Below are positions 11,484-23,239 of a stretch of 64,000 nt of DNA, piece by piece (position 1 is the first letter of the stretch; each line of letters opens with the position of its first letter). The stretch lies in the NCBI GenBank assembly GCA_037127315.1, contig JBBBDQ010001124.1:3013501-3077500 (forward strand), read 5' to 3'. The notes beneath the pieces are model-generated. The model saw nothing but the letters and a program-made list of their open reading frames with translations. It was not told where the DNA came from and searched no databases. The translations under genes and the position numbers were made by a program. The stretch comes from Ascarosepion bandense (lineage: Eukaryota; Mollusca; Cephalopoda; Sepiida; Sepiidae).

Positions 11484-12850
11484 AAAAATATGTCCGTGTG
11501 TTTTATAGATTATGCAAAAGCATTTGATAAAGTACATCACAAATGGTAATGGTAATATTCACTTTTTCCCTACAAAAGAACTGTTGGAACTGTTAGATAA
11601 CTTTGACATATTTGGGAAGGATATTATAATAATCCAGAAATTATAGCAGCTACAAACGGCATACAGACCGAAAATGGGTTCAGTAAATGTACGAATGTGC
11701 GTTGTTGTGCAGTGGATATCAGCTCGGAATGAGAAATTAGGTAGCCGAGTTCAAATTCCAGTTGAATTCCTTGCATTCACTTACACGCAAATACTCTTGA
11801 GAAAGGTATTAATCTGTTTCTTCCCTCTAAAATAACAGGACAGATTGGGTTCTATAGCCTTGGCTGGCAACCAGTCTACTGCAAAAAGCAATGGCAACCT
11901 ACTGTGGGAAAATCATCTGCTCAGTTAGTCATGTCTCCTTCGAGACATGATCACCCAAGCGTGTATCATGTATGGCACTTAAGTGAACTGAAACGTATGA
12001 AAAAAGAAAGAGGGTAGACGATATTGATGTGTCTTCTCATCAGGCTTATTCAACCAATAGTGTGGTGATTGTGAGAGAATTAGAATTCCTACCAGGATTC
12101 AATGTTGGCAGCCACAATCTTAACAACATAAGATATACAGGTGACCTGGTGTTGATAGAAAAGCTAGAAGAGAAATTAGAAGAATTCAACAGAAAGTAAT
12201 AAAAAGAAAGTGAGACCAAAGGACTAAGCATCAATTGTAAGAAGGTAGAATGCATAGTTGTTAGCAAAAGGAACAATCTAACAAGCAAAATGGAAATGTC
12301 AAAATCAAATATGTGCAACAATTTAAATATTTACGAAGTGTTGTTATAGAAGACAAAAATTGTGACAATGAAAGGCACATTGGGATAGTAAAAGCAAAGT
12401 GTTAAGAAACAAAAAATTTAATTAAAACAGTACTGAATTGTAATATCAATTTTTGTATATGGCAGAGAATGTCCAGCATTCACTTCACAGATCAAGAAGA
12501 GACTTAAACCAACTGAAATGTCCTTCTACAGAAGGATGTTTAGAATACAATGACCAAACTTGTGAGCAATAAGTTTTAGAGAAAATAGAAAAATGAGGCT
12601 AATATACTTATCAGAAAGAGATTGTAGAAATTTCTAGGACACAATGAAAGAGGATTTAGAAAATTTGATACTTGCAGAGGAGATTGAAGGCATGGACAGA
12701 GAAAAACAACATAACTCACTTAGTGTGCTTGAGTAAATATGTTGGAGCAAGGTTTAGGAGAGATAACAAAAAGGCAATAAGAGTAACAAAGGATAGGAAA
12801 TTGTGGAGAGCCATGATTGCCAACATCCTAAAAGGACATAGCATATAGAA
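11484..12850 (+). pseudogene. LINE-B copy 1 reverse transcriptase fragment
   Basis: The readable blocks are CFIDYAKAFDKVHHK (RT motif with catalytic Asp), PGFNVGSHNLNNIRYTGDLVL (the YADD site is decayed to YTGD), LSINCKKVECIVVSK, QQFKYLRSVVIED and a C-terminal LKGHS. Stops and frameshifts are frequent, and a family 1 SINE splits it. It is a non-functional relic. Confidence 0.7.
11697..11991 (+). mobile_element. tRNA-derived SINE, family 1, copy 2
   Basis: It starts GTTGTGCAGTGGATATCAGC, then has a B-box-like GAGTTCAAATTCC, and ends at GTATGGCACTTAAGTGAACTG. It is inserted in the RT part of LINE-B copy 1. Confidence 0.9.
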
Positions 12851-12894
12851 GAGGTGCATTCCTCTACCACAACTTAGTTCCACTTTGGGAACAT

Positions 12895-12898
<4 letters not shown>

Positions 12899-12948
<50 letters not shown>

Positions 12949-13127
12949 GTGGACCTACTGAATCTGAGGAGGGAACTAGTTTTTAAATGTTGACACAGGA
13001 GCTGCTTTAAATTATGTTAAACTTTAGGGCTCCTCATTCATTCCTCTGAAGACTTTACACACATCACACTATCTTACGGAATATCTATTATTTTTTTGTA
13101 CCCTATTGTTATATGTGGTGTTGATGT

Positions 13128-13165
<38 letters not shown>

Positions 13166-13207
13166 TGTCTATGGTATTGCTTACATATTTGTATGTATAC
13201 ATGTGTT

Positions 13208-13250
<43 letters not shown>
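12899..13250. repeat. Cluster of (TA)n and (CA)n microsatellites
   Basis: Alternating TA tracts lie at 12899-12946, 13132-13160 and 13221-13249. The last is preceded by a CA tract at 13209-13220. The sequence between them is AT-rich and unrecognised. Confidence 0.9.
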
Positions 13251-13252
<2 letters not shown>

Positions 13253-13639
13253 TAGCAGGATAGCCCGGCGTTGCTCAGGTGCAATGAAAGCTTTAAAACT
13301 AATCCATGGTCCTGGAGTTTGGACGTTGGCATGAAAGACTAAAAAGAAATAGTTGTTTCCAGTTAAAGCGAAACCATAGACTGAAAGAAAAATGAATGGA
13401 TGTAAATTAAATTTGGATTTCCTGGTATCGATATCAAATAAGTTTTTTTTTTTTCGTTGTAAACTGGTTTTTGAAGGCTAAATAAGTCCTTTGAGTAAAT
13501 GGTATCATGGCTGAGACTAAGAACTACAATTATACCTACTTAGAGCCAAACCCAAAGCAAAAACTAGAATAAAAGGGCTGAAAAAAAATACAGACATACA
13601 GGCATATAAACAGACACAAGCACACACAAACATCTTGCC

Positions 13640-13679
<40 letters not shown>

Positions 13680-13972
13680 CGATTTTCTGCACTATTGTAA
13701 GAACTGCAACCTTGAAACTTCCGAATATCGTTTCTTATGTCTATGACTGTATCATATTTTAGTTAAAATCGGACCACTCCTTCTATAACCCGATTTTTTT
13801 CAATTATCAATTTTCGATATTTATCGAGGGTACCTTGACACAAAACCTAGCTAAGAACACTCGCAGATGCTTATAGTACAACTGTATAAATTTTCAAGAA
13901 AATCGGTTCAGCCGTTTCCGAGTCTATAGGTAACGGACACACACACAAAGTTCCATTTATAAATAAGTTTAG
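13251..13972 (+). repeat. Dispersed repeat R1, copy 1
   Basis: It starts ACTAGCAGGATAGCCCGGCG and ends CCATTTATAAATAAGTTTA. Landmarks are GGTATCGATATCAAATAAG, an internal (TA)n tract at 13648-13676, and TCGGTTCAGCCGTTTCCGAG followed by CTATAGGTAACGGACAC. The same order occurs at 52600-53327 (reverse) and 59657-60465. There is no coding potential. Similar GTTGCCCG-type repeats occur in many invertebrates; the class is unknown to me. Confidence 0.85.
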
Positions 13973-15046
13973 AGATATATATATAAATGTGTGTGTGTGA
14001 ATTGCATGTGTACATATGTTTTTTTTTTTGTTTTTTTTTTTTTACATTCACGTTATATCATATTACAATTGTATTGTTTACCGAATAATTAGTATAATTT
14101 TGATTATATAGTGGTGTGTTGGTAATTGTGATTAAAACGGATTAACTATTTTATCTTTTTTTTTTTTTAATTTTCCTAGTTTTTTTTTTTTTTTTTTTAG
14201 ATTCCAACTTCTTATCCTTCCACTATTAATGTTAAATTTATTTTTAAACAAAATAATTAAGTTTAAACAACTAAATTTAAACAGAATAATTAGGCTTACT
14301 TTTGAATTAATTTTTTTAACTTTATATTGTATTATATTTGTTTAGTTGAATGTATAATTAGTATAATTTTGATTATATAGTGGTGTGATGGTATTTGTGA
14401 TTACAACCGATTGATTAACTATTATCTCTTAAATATTTTTAATTTTCTTAATTTTTTTTTAGACTCTAATTTCTTATCCTTTCACTGTTAATATATATTT
14501 TTTTTATTTTCATTTTCTCCTATTATCTTTTCTTTTTAATTTAGATTTATTCCTCTTCTTTCCCTTTTCATTTACGCTTTAAGATACTTACCCTTTCTCT
14601 TGAATGCTATATCTCTCTTTTTCTCTCTCTCTCTCACCTAACCCCCTTTCTTTACTTTTCAAATCTAGTGTCAGAAGTCTAACTTGCATAATGTATCTTT
14701 AAGTTTAAGTTGACATCCACTCTTACGCGTACTCTTTGATTTTTTTTTTATATATATATATATATATATATGCTTATGTATGAATGTGTGTGTATTCACC
14801 GAACTGATGCAATCATGTATTTTTTTTCTTAAATTTTCTCTTTTAAAGGAGCAATCTTTATTTTTATTCCGTTTTTTTTTTTGGGGGGGGGGTCTTTGTT
14901 TGTGAATTTCATTCATGTAAAATGTTCTGTACAATAGACAGAAGCTGATGATGTTTCGCCTGAAATAGGCCTATACTTTCGATTTACCATGAAATAACGT
15001 GTCTGCCTAATTTTTTTTTCTTATATATTCTATTTGAAAACAAGTT
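13973..15046. other. T-rich stretch with a local direct duplication, no gene seen
   Basis: A segment starting AGTATAATTTTGATTATATA at 14091 recurs at 14360, with matching context for about 130 bases (TGGTGTG, TCTTATCC, CACT, TTAAT). The region also has a GTGTGTG tract near 13988, a (TA)n tract near 14750 and a G run at 14883-14892. Confidence 0.5.
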
Positions 15047-15236
15047 ATGCGACCTAGGTTTCTACCATGAGTGGTGCCTTAAGGTGATTTGCAATAACTC
15101 ATTTTACCAAGGTCGCGTAATAACTCGTTTACAAATGGAAAATATTCAAAAGTTCTACAATATGATTGTATTGAACACTTTTTAGCACTGGTCTAATCTT
15201 ATTATGGCCAGAAACTAAGTAATTAAACAGTCAAAA
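15047..15236 (+). repeat. Dispersed repeat R2, copy 2
   Basis: Bases 15117-15236 match 6535-6655 directly. Bases 15049-15113 match the corresponding segment of copy 1 as reverse complement. Here the segment is bounded by an inverted repeat, ATGCGACCTAGGT and ACCAAGGTCGCGT. Confidence 0.75.
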
Positions 15237-16358
15237 TATATAGTAATTTTTATTTTTATTTTTTATTAATGTTTTATAAAAGCATTATATAACTGCACAA
15301 AATTTGTTCATGCTTCAGAACATTACTGTTCTTCTTCAGATATTTTAAAATAAATTGTGAAAATGATTTATTTAGAAAAGATAAGATGAATTCGTGGTTA
15401 TTTAGAAACTGTAGTACTTGGAGAATATGCTTGTAGGTGTGTCAATAATGATCAATCAGAAATGAGTAAGAAGTAACTATGAAGTTGATAATTTGGGTTG
15501 TGAAAGACAACGTAGTATCCTGATGTCATGGGATGACACATTTTAATTTTGTCTGGGTAAGATAGTGAGACCATACATCATTTAAATGGGTAGACAATAA
15601 TTCTTAAAAGCAGGTTGGATTTTTTTTTTCTTCTAATTAGATTTTGTACTACCTCATGAGTAAAGGGGCTGGTATGCTTAGGTTAGAAATAGAAATAAGT
15701 ATGGTATACTAAGGTATATTGTAGTTAAGAAAACCAAGTAAGTACTGTGTGGGTTATTTATTTTAATAAAATACATTTTTAATTTATAAGTTATATTGGA
15801 GCATAAGTTATAAATGGAACATTGTATTCAATTAAATTTTTAAAAAAAATTTTTTTCTGGGTAAGATACCTAATGGGACCATATATTATTTAAATGGGTA
15901 GACAATAATTTTTAACACTAGGTTGGTAAAAAAACGAAAATTACACTAAGTTCTACTTTGTATCGAGCACTCTTTATAAAAGTAAATGCTTGAACAATGG
16001 GTTTTAATTTACCTGTTCTTTCACTTTCTTATATATTGAAATTTCTCACAATTTCTAACATTAATTCAACCATGCTTGTAGGCAAAAAATTAATTTTATC
16101 TTATGTCTTCAGTACATCTTGCTTGTTCACACAGGCATATAGGTTTTCATATCTTTCTGGTTGTAAGCTATTTCTAAGTTGTACGGCTTTTTCAGAAATC
16201 CAATTTTTAAATCAAATGGAAACCTTAGTAAAGAATAACAATGATTCAGGATTTTTGTAGTTGTATTGTTTATTATTTTAAATATGAGATTTGAATAGAT
16301 TTGAATTCTCAGACATATTACATGTGATTTACTTTGACAGCTGATTTGTTATAGAATG
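15237..16358. other. AT-rich stretch with a local duplication, no gene seen
   Basis: CTGGGTAAGATAG and the following 60 bases (15551-15620) recur in diverged form at 15857-15930, including TTTAAATGGGTAGACAATAA. An 87-codon frame at 15997-16260 has no recognised domain. Confidence 0.45.
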
Positions 16359-16800
16359 CTTTTTTTTTTTTCTTTTTTTTCTTTTTTTTTTTTTTTTTTT
16401 TTTTTAAGCAGGCTTTGAGAAGTATTTACACTATTTATATTTGGACTATTGTCTTTGTTGTTATCACAATGCTTCAGCCATTGTCACCTCTAGCTTTCAT
16501 TAGGTGTATATTGACCTAGGTAACCTACCGGGAATTTTGAACTGAACTTTTTATTTAATCTATGGGGTTAGGTTGTTCTCGTTCCTCTGCCCACGGTTAT
16601 CTCTAGTCCTTATTTTTAGTACTGCTTAGTTATTGTTCCCGTTTCTACTAAGCAAAAGTGCACACTGTCCAGTTCAGGGATTGAACTCTTCAACCAAATT
16701 TGTTAAACAACTCTTTAATCCTTAGGTTCATTCTCTGTGGTAAACTTGGAGACTTGAACCTAACCTGGTGATTAGTGCTGCTGCTTGTCACGTTTGACTG
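16359..16800 (-). repeat. Possible poly(A)-tailed retroposed sequence
   Basis: A long T-rich run (16360-16405) precedes a stretch of more balanced base composition. Read on the minus strand the T run would be a poly(A) tail. GTTCAATCCCTGAACTGG on that strand resembles a pol III B box. I found no second copy, so this is tentative. Confidence 0.3.
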
Positions 16801-17615
16801 CTACTATCGAAAACTTACTGTCATTTATCTTTTCTTATTAGCAGCTCTCATATTGTATTTATTTCTATGCTGGGCCTACTACTCATAGCCTAGCACAAGC
16901 ACTGATTCTTTCAAATGTTTTACTCTCCAGTGTTCTTCCTTTTTCTGTATTTTCACTTTATTCCATAGGAGCTGATGGCTAAGAAAAAGTTGTGATGACA
17001 AGGACAATAATCTGAATATAAACAGCGTAAATAACAACTTCTCATCTCAAAATTCAATCAAGCTTTGAGCAGATTTATCAGAAATTGTATACATATAGCT
17101 TTACATTCTGATATGTAAGGTTTTACTTATCTTTAACTGTATATGCTAAAGTATACTTTTGATATTACTCTCCCAGGATAAAAAAGGCTTTACCAGAATA
17201 TCACATCACATTAATTTTTCAATAGAAATCAACATATTTTATACTAGACATATTTGGTTTTTTTGTTACATAGCTCTTCAAACCTTTATAATTCAGAATA
17301 TACACACTTTACTTTCCATTTTTCCCCATGAAACTAGAAATATTATTTCCAGAAGAACAGTCTGTTAAAATAAGAATTATATACTATTTTAGTCATGCCA
17401 TCAAAAATTATAGAAATATTTAAGTTTGTGATTTCTTTATAAGTACAAAGCAATTATAAAATTACTATCCAATTAGAAATTATCAGAATGTTCCTGGACT
17501 GTATATATTACTTGTACTATTCAGTAGAAATGCACAGACAGTTAATTCTCATTGGTAACTAGTCCGTGTCAATCATTTGTTTCATGTTCAGTAATTACAT
17601 GCAGTTTTCTGACAT
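16801..17615. other. AT-rich stretch, no gene seen
   Basis: No recognised protein, RNA or repeat. Confidence 0.4.
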
Positions 17616-18095
17616 GTTGAGACAGCTATGCAACTTTTACGTTGGCTAAGTTCAGACAGCGTGCTTGCATCAAATTTTGGGTGAGTCTCAGTAAATCTAC
17701 AGAGATTCTTGAAATAGTTTTTGAGGATCATTTTTTTTAAGTTGAACACAGGTTTTGTATGGTATGCATGTTTTAAGGCAGGCTGAATTTCACTTAAACA
17801 AGATGGTCATTCAGGGTGGCCCAAAAAGAAATTGCCTGGAAAAATTTGAACTCCATGAGAACTATTGGTGAATATAATCCCTCAAACTGTCTCCAGACTG
17901 AAATCAGTTATAGAATCTGCCAGGAGATCCTGATTCAAAACATTTCCAGTAACTGCTTCATATCTGTCAGCCAAAAATAATTTAGGCTTGAAATGACTTA
18001 TGACATTTTGTTCAAGTTTAAAATAACAGAAAATTCTGTTTCCATTATGTTGTGAAGGTGTAAACTTTAAATAGAAGAGTTAAATACATTGAGGT
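17616..18095 (+). pseudogene. Mariner/SETMAR-type transposase N-terminal relic
   Basis: The reading QRACIKFWVSLSKS at about 17655 continues in other frames with ILEIVFEDHF, and farther on SYRICQEIL and NISSNCFISV. This order matches the helix-turn-helix part of mariner-like transposases seen in cephalopods (KFKQRACIKFC, then GSCQEIL). It has many stops. Confidence 0.55.
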
Positions 18096-18114
18096 AGGTA
18101 ATGTCGTGGACTAT

Positions 18115-18712
18115 TCTGGTAATCTAGTCAAGTCAATTCTGTCAGCTAGGGCTTCAAAATATGCCGGCAGCACCTCTGCAGAGGAGTAACCTCCCACACC
18201 CACAACGTCCTGGGTATGATGATAAACTACATCTGGGTCTTAGGTTTGACAATGAACTGCATCTGGGAGTGAGGCCTCTGATTGAGTTTTTGAGGAGCAT
18301 GGAGCTATCCCCTTAGTTGCTGTTGTTCTCAGGTCTACCCTGACTTGGGGTGGTGGCCCCTGTTAGGGTCCTAGCTATGGGGAAAATATTTAACCCTCAG
18401 AATAGGTTTGAAACACTATGAAAGTATAAAAATATATTTTTATGGTGAAAATTCCAGCAATACTTTTTTGGAATAAAATATTACCAGCTTGAAGAAAAAA
18501 AAAATTACTAGCAATATATTTTTGAAGAAAAATATATATCCATAATATATCTGACTCCTGACAAACCCTCTACAAAAATACATCAATGAAACTTAATTTA
18601 CAGATTTCTTAAAAGAAATACTTATTCTATTCATATGAATCTATAGTAAAAATCTCGTCAGCATTAAATAACTCATTGAGGTTGATAAGTCATAAAACAA
18701 AATAAACTAAAC
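18115..18712. repeat. Dispersed repeat R4, copy 1
   Basis: It shares with 39675-40180 the landmarks CTGGG.ATGA, ACTGCATC, GAGGAGCATGGA, TTGCTGTTGTTCTCAGGTC, CTGTTAGGGTC and CTATGGG, then AAACACTATGAAAGT and GAGGTTGATA. No coding function is recognised. Confidence 0.7.
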
Positions 18713-18884
18713 CATCTAGTTACATGCTTACAGTTTTTTTTTTTTTATGTAGCAAAGTGAGATGGATAAATTGACGTCTAATTTATGCAAAAATGAAACT
18801 AACACTGACATATCATTTTAACAGGTATATTAACAAAAAAAAATGGCACAAAAATACCTTGAAATACTAAAGAGTAAATTTGCA
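18713..18884. other. Short AT-rich spacer
   Basis: Nothing recognised. Confidence 0.3.
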
Positions 18885-19570
18885 TAAACCACAGCCTCCA
18901 GGCAACATCAGAATCTCCTGCAACTCTTCTAGACAGTCTCTTTGGTTAATGCTGCTGTAATCCTTGCTCTCAGTCCATCTTTGGTGTTACAAAGAGATTT
19001 GTTGGTTTCTCACTCAACTGTGGCCCACACATAATAATCAAGGTGGTTACATTCTGAAAAGTTAGGTGGCCAGATGTAAGGGGTGATGTAGTTGCAGGAA
19101 TTGTCTGACAGCCTTAACTTGGTCTTCCTGCTTGTGTGGCATGGTGCAGAGTCCTGTTGTCAGGCATAGGGCCTTTCAGCAACAACTCTTGAGTCAGAGT
19201 AGCACTACTTCCTCAAGGCACTTGATGTTGGCTTTTATGTTGAGTCTGAGGTTATGTGAGAAAATCGAGGCATAACATCACTGTCACTAGTGATCGTTGC
19301 AAGCACCTTTGTAATCACCATTAGACTCCTCCAACTCTTTCCAAATCCTTTGCACTATCTTCAGATTGACACTCAAACACTCTGAAATGTTTGTATTGGA
19401 GCTTCTAGCATGAATACCAAGAATGACAAGTTTTAACAAGCAGTACAACATGCTGGCTCAAAATTCATAGTGGAGCGAATTTTGTTATTTGCTCTTTTTC
19501 TCATTGATGGTGAATAACTAACCCTCTATATTGTGCAGTCAATGAAATCGAGAACAAACGTGAAATTAGA
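18885..19570 (-). pseudogene. Mariner-like DDE transposase relic
   Basis: Read on the minus strand it gives SDSDVMPRF, QQDSAPCHTSRKTKLRLSDN and IWPPNFSECNHLDYYVWATVE, then TNKSLCNTKDGLRARI. QQDSAPCHTS carries the second catalytic Asp and the PxDYYVW block surrounds the third acidic site of DD34D-type transposases. The expected SPD/N-P-L-D motif is altered to SECNHLD. Stops interrupt the frame. Confidence 0.75.
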
Positions 19571-20264
19571 AATATAAAATGGCGACAATTTACCCATCGC
19601 ACATACCCACCCTCTCACTCTCTCTCTCTTCCCCTCCCTCTCTCTGTACATATATAATGTTAGCCTACTGAGCAAATAAAAACTTTTTTTTTTTTTTTCC
19701 TCCCTCTAAACTAGGTTTATCATGAAAGCCTATTGAAAGACACCTTTTCCTTTGTTTTAAATCAATTTCCTTTCTCTTTAAATAGTTTTTCTTAAGCCTT
19801 TATAGCAGTTGGAATGACACTTCAATATTTTACACTTTAGTCTTTTATACTATTTGGATCAAACTTGAACTAACAAAGAGCTTAAATATCTAGACACTTA
19901 TGAATATCTATTCACTTAATTTACTAGAAATTAATGTTGATCGGTTTGATTCATTAGATTTTCTGAAGGCTGATTAATGAGGACAAGCAATGTAGCTGCT
20001 CTTGTAAGTTTTAGATTAGTTGAGAATTTGGCTCACCCAAAAGGAAATAAGTTATAAGGAATTTGGTAAATATTATGAGATAGAGCTCCATTTGTCAGTA
20101 GAAAAATTAAAGTGTAGGACTGTATTTCAACTACACACAAATATTTATAGACCTTCTTCTATAGTTCATGTCCCTCCAGGATGTGTGCAATTGTGGCTCT
20201 CCAACACTATCTTTTGTAACTTTAAATAAGGTTTTTTTTTTTACTATCTGTTCTGGGGTAGTTA
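19571..20264. other. AT-rich stretch, no gene seen
   Basis: It includes a TC-rich tract (19611-19646). Bases 20166-20220 resemble 25267-25322 (CTCCAGGATGTG / CTTCAGGACGTG and CTCCAACACT / CTCCACAACT), a possible short shared repeat. Confidence 0.35.
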
Positions 20265-21029
20265 ACACCCCTATATCCATGGACAATATGGATTCATCTG
20301 GTTTATATAATGCCAGACATTTCTACTTTCAAGGAGAGGAGTACACTTGTAATTTAACCGCTCACAGTGAACACAGAACTCTTTCACCTTATAATTGTGA
20401 TCGCTTAAACCAGACCACAACACTATCCCTCTTACTCCTTGTTCTGCCTTCCATTTACACAAGCTTGTTAAGTAGCTTACTATTTCCTCTTTGTTATTCT
20501 TGCCTTCCATATGTCCTGTGATTATCAGATTTTTCAAGTCCTCCTTCCTTATTACATACCCTATAAATTTACACTGTCTCTTTCTGATTCTAAGTATAAG
20601 CATCTTTTTTATTTTCATTATCCTTAAAAGTTGATTACTCACATGTTTAGTCCATGATATTCTCAGAATCCTTTTTTAGAACCACATTTCTGTTGCTTTA
20701 ATTCTTTTCACCTGTGAGGGTTGTCCAACATCTACTGCCATATAGGAGGACCAATATTATATAATAGTTCAGGACACTTCTTTTCTAATGTAATTTTCTT
20801 GTTTTTTAGTATTTAACATTTAGAAGGAATATTTTGCGATTCCAATGTGCCTTAAGATTCCCAGATATTTAATTATTTGGACTTCCTTGATTTTTGGCTT
20901 CTCTACTTCATAGCTTGTTTGTTCCTCTTGTTGATTGACCATACATTCTTTCTTCAAACAATTAATGTTTAGTCTTTCCTCCCAACTTTCATTTTCTACC
21001 TTCTCTAAGAGTTACTGCAGTTTCTTTTT

Positions 21030-21060
<31 letters not shown>
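20265..21060 (-). pseudogene. LINE-B relic, RT C-terminal part
   Basis: On the minus strand the 123-codon frame 20642-20271 reads RKRQCKFIGYVIRKEDLKN, then LIITGHMEGKNN and LTSLCKWKAEQGVRG. This is the conserved C-terminal module that follows RT in LINE-B (compare FQGDTMRKEGLENLIFTG at 45789). Upstream pieces LNINCLKKECMV and KYLG lie near 20950. The T-rich run at 21022-21061 adjoins it. Confidence 0.75.
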
Positions 21061-23082
21061 TGTGTGTCAATAATTAAATCTATTTTCATGCATGTGAATC
21101 TGTTGGCTCAAAGGACCTGTATAAATGTGTATACACACATATACGATAGCATATAGATATGATTAGAGAAAATTACATTCACAGTTATTATTTACTAAAT
21201 AAGCATCAAATACAAGTACACTGTTACTATTAGTATATATTCAGAAATTTCAACTAGCAGTAACCACACCTCAGCAAATCCTGATTGTCTATGGCTTTGC
21301 CTCTGTGCAAATATCCAGAAGTAATTGTTGAACAGTGTGAGACATTATGTAAGAATGTTGTTGCTTGAGTGAAACTAAGAAAAAATCTCTAAACATGTAA
21401 AGTGTCACAGAGAAAGGCAAATGTTAAAAAAAAAATTTGACTCATGTAAAGGAAAATTGTGATCTATTATTTTACAGATTTTGCTATAGGAAGAGCAAAT
21501 CTCGAGAAATTTAACTTCTTTATCTGACATGTGTATTTTCATTCCAATTTGGTTGAGAATAGCATTCTAATATGTATTTCAGTAAAGTTAGGATATCTTT
21601 TTGTGAGATGATATAAAGTCACTTCAGTTAAGATTTGTAATTCTGGGTATTATTTCAGAGGCAGTGAAAGTCTGCAATCAATACTTGGGTAACAGAGCTG
21701 ATTTTTTGTTGACATAGCCTACAAAACTAGTCTTAAAGTCTGGATATGTTTTTTTTTTTTTTTTTTAAATGAGATTGGAAGGAGATTTAAGTTTTTTGAC
21801 TTGGTTTGCCCAAGTGCTTGGCTAGACACTTGTCATCAAACATGAGAAAAACAGTTGCCAAAATATATATAAAACAAAGTGCATGTGTTGAATCTGAAGA
21901 AAGTAGATAGTTACTGTCAAATGTTGAAAATAACTGGCTCACTTTTATTCTTTCCCCTTTGGAATAAGAAAATTTGCATAATGCCACTCATATTTTATGT
22001 GAATTTAAATAATATAGGAATTGGTATAAATGACTTTGTAGTTCAATAATCGATACTGGATTTATCCTGACAGGAATTTACTAATGTTTAAAATCTAGAT
22101 ATGAGAAATTCTTTTAGATATTTAAAATGATTTTGTTTGTAGGCCCTGAGATTTAATGAACTGTAAGTATAAAATGAAAGATGTGATTAATACTTACTTT
22201 AGTGTAAGTGTTGACAAACATCTATGTTAAAAAAAAAGATAGGTTTTAGAAAAATTACCATATGCTTGTTAAACAGTTACTATTGTCACTGAACAGACTC
22301 ATTGCTGATTTCTATGATGTTTAATTCTACATTTGAGAAATACAAACAATACATATTTCTTGACTCTAAAACAGTGTTCTTAATTTTTGTTTTTTAAGAG
22401 ATGTAAAAATTGTATCAGTTACACATGCTTTATTTCATTTGTCAATGAAAAATTTTGCAGCATTTAATAAGATGGTTTTAATGCATTTTCAGTTATCACA
22501 TTATTCTGCCAGAGAATTCTGTTGCAAACAATCTGCCATTAATATCTGCTGACTATTTGGGACCAAGTCATGTCTTTATAGATAACTATCGATTCTTAAT
22601 TTGTATGCTTGCAAGCCAAATTCAGTAGTGATTGAAAATTAGATTGCAGTAGAGGTGAACATGTAGTTATTTATTGAAACTTTTTTTATGTTTTGGATGA
22701 TATTAGAGAAAACAAGATTAATTGAGTTTGTCAGTCTCTTATGTTTTTTGCAAAATAAATTGATATTGAAACAAAAACTTGGAAATGATCTGGTATCTTG
22801 GATAGCTTCAAAAAACAATATAATTGAATCTGAAATATGATAGCTGATTCTATTTTTCTTTAATTCATCTGTTTTGTTAAAGTGCTTGATTTTTTTTTTT
22901 TTTCATCCTATACTAAAATATATATATGATTGAATCAATAAGTCCATAGTATAACAGTTATTATCCAAATTTTTAATGTTCAATCAATAAAATAGTTATT
23001 CACCACTACATTAATTGCATTGACAAAGAAAGATGTATAATTAATGCTTTGTGTGAAATGTTTTCATATCAATTGTCTGCAG
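21061..23082. other. AT-rich stretch, no gene seen
   Basis: About 2 kb without recognised repeats or coding signal. There are A/T homopolymers near 21427, 21750 and 22890. Confidence 0.4.
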
Positions 23083-23084
23083 AC

Positions 23085-23128
<44 letters not shown>
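23083..23128. repeat. (CA)n(TA)n microsatellite
   Basis: A CA tract is followed directly by a TA tract. Confidence 0.9.
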
Positions 23129-23132
<4 letters not shown>

Positions 23133-23239
23133 GGAAAAATTGCAAACTCCTGAATATATTTCAATTTACCCAAGATTAAGCATTCAGGTAATGTAGGTGG
23201 ATTACATGAAATGGGTACCGATACTAATCAATAAATACC

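Larger units (their letters stand above)
8886..12850 (+). mobile_element. LINE-B copy 1, endonuclease-RT retrotransposon with nested insertions
   Basis: This is a degraded non-LTR retrotransposon unrelated in detail to LINE-A. Endonuclease blocks (VVYAWTAESTEEEIE near 9015, ITINEKFRNAVLHSKTYPS near 9330) are followed by RT blocks (CFIDYAKAFDKVHHK near 11490-11540; RYTGDLVLIE near 12125 at the YADD site) and a C-terminal end finishing near 12840 (LKGHS). It is split by a SINE (9634-9933), an unclassified LTR-like block (about 9944-10620), a LINE-A-derived short element (11268-11474) and a second SINE (11697-11991). The nearest full family resembles the endonuclease-reverse transcriptases common in invertebrates; the clade is uncertain. 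Confidence 0.8.

Noticed and set aside
14946..14995. Hammerhead ribozyme starting at CTGATGATGTTTCG
   Set aside because: The CUGAUGA word is there, but the stem II hairpin and following GAAAC cannot be placed at proper spacing.
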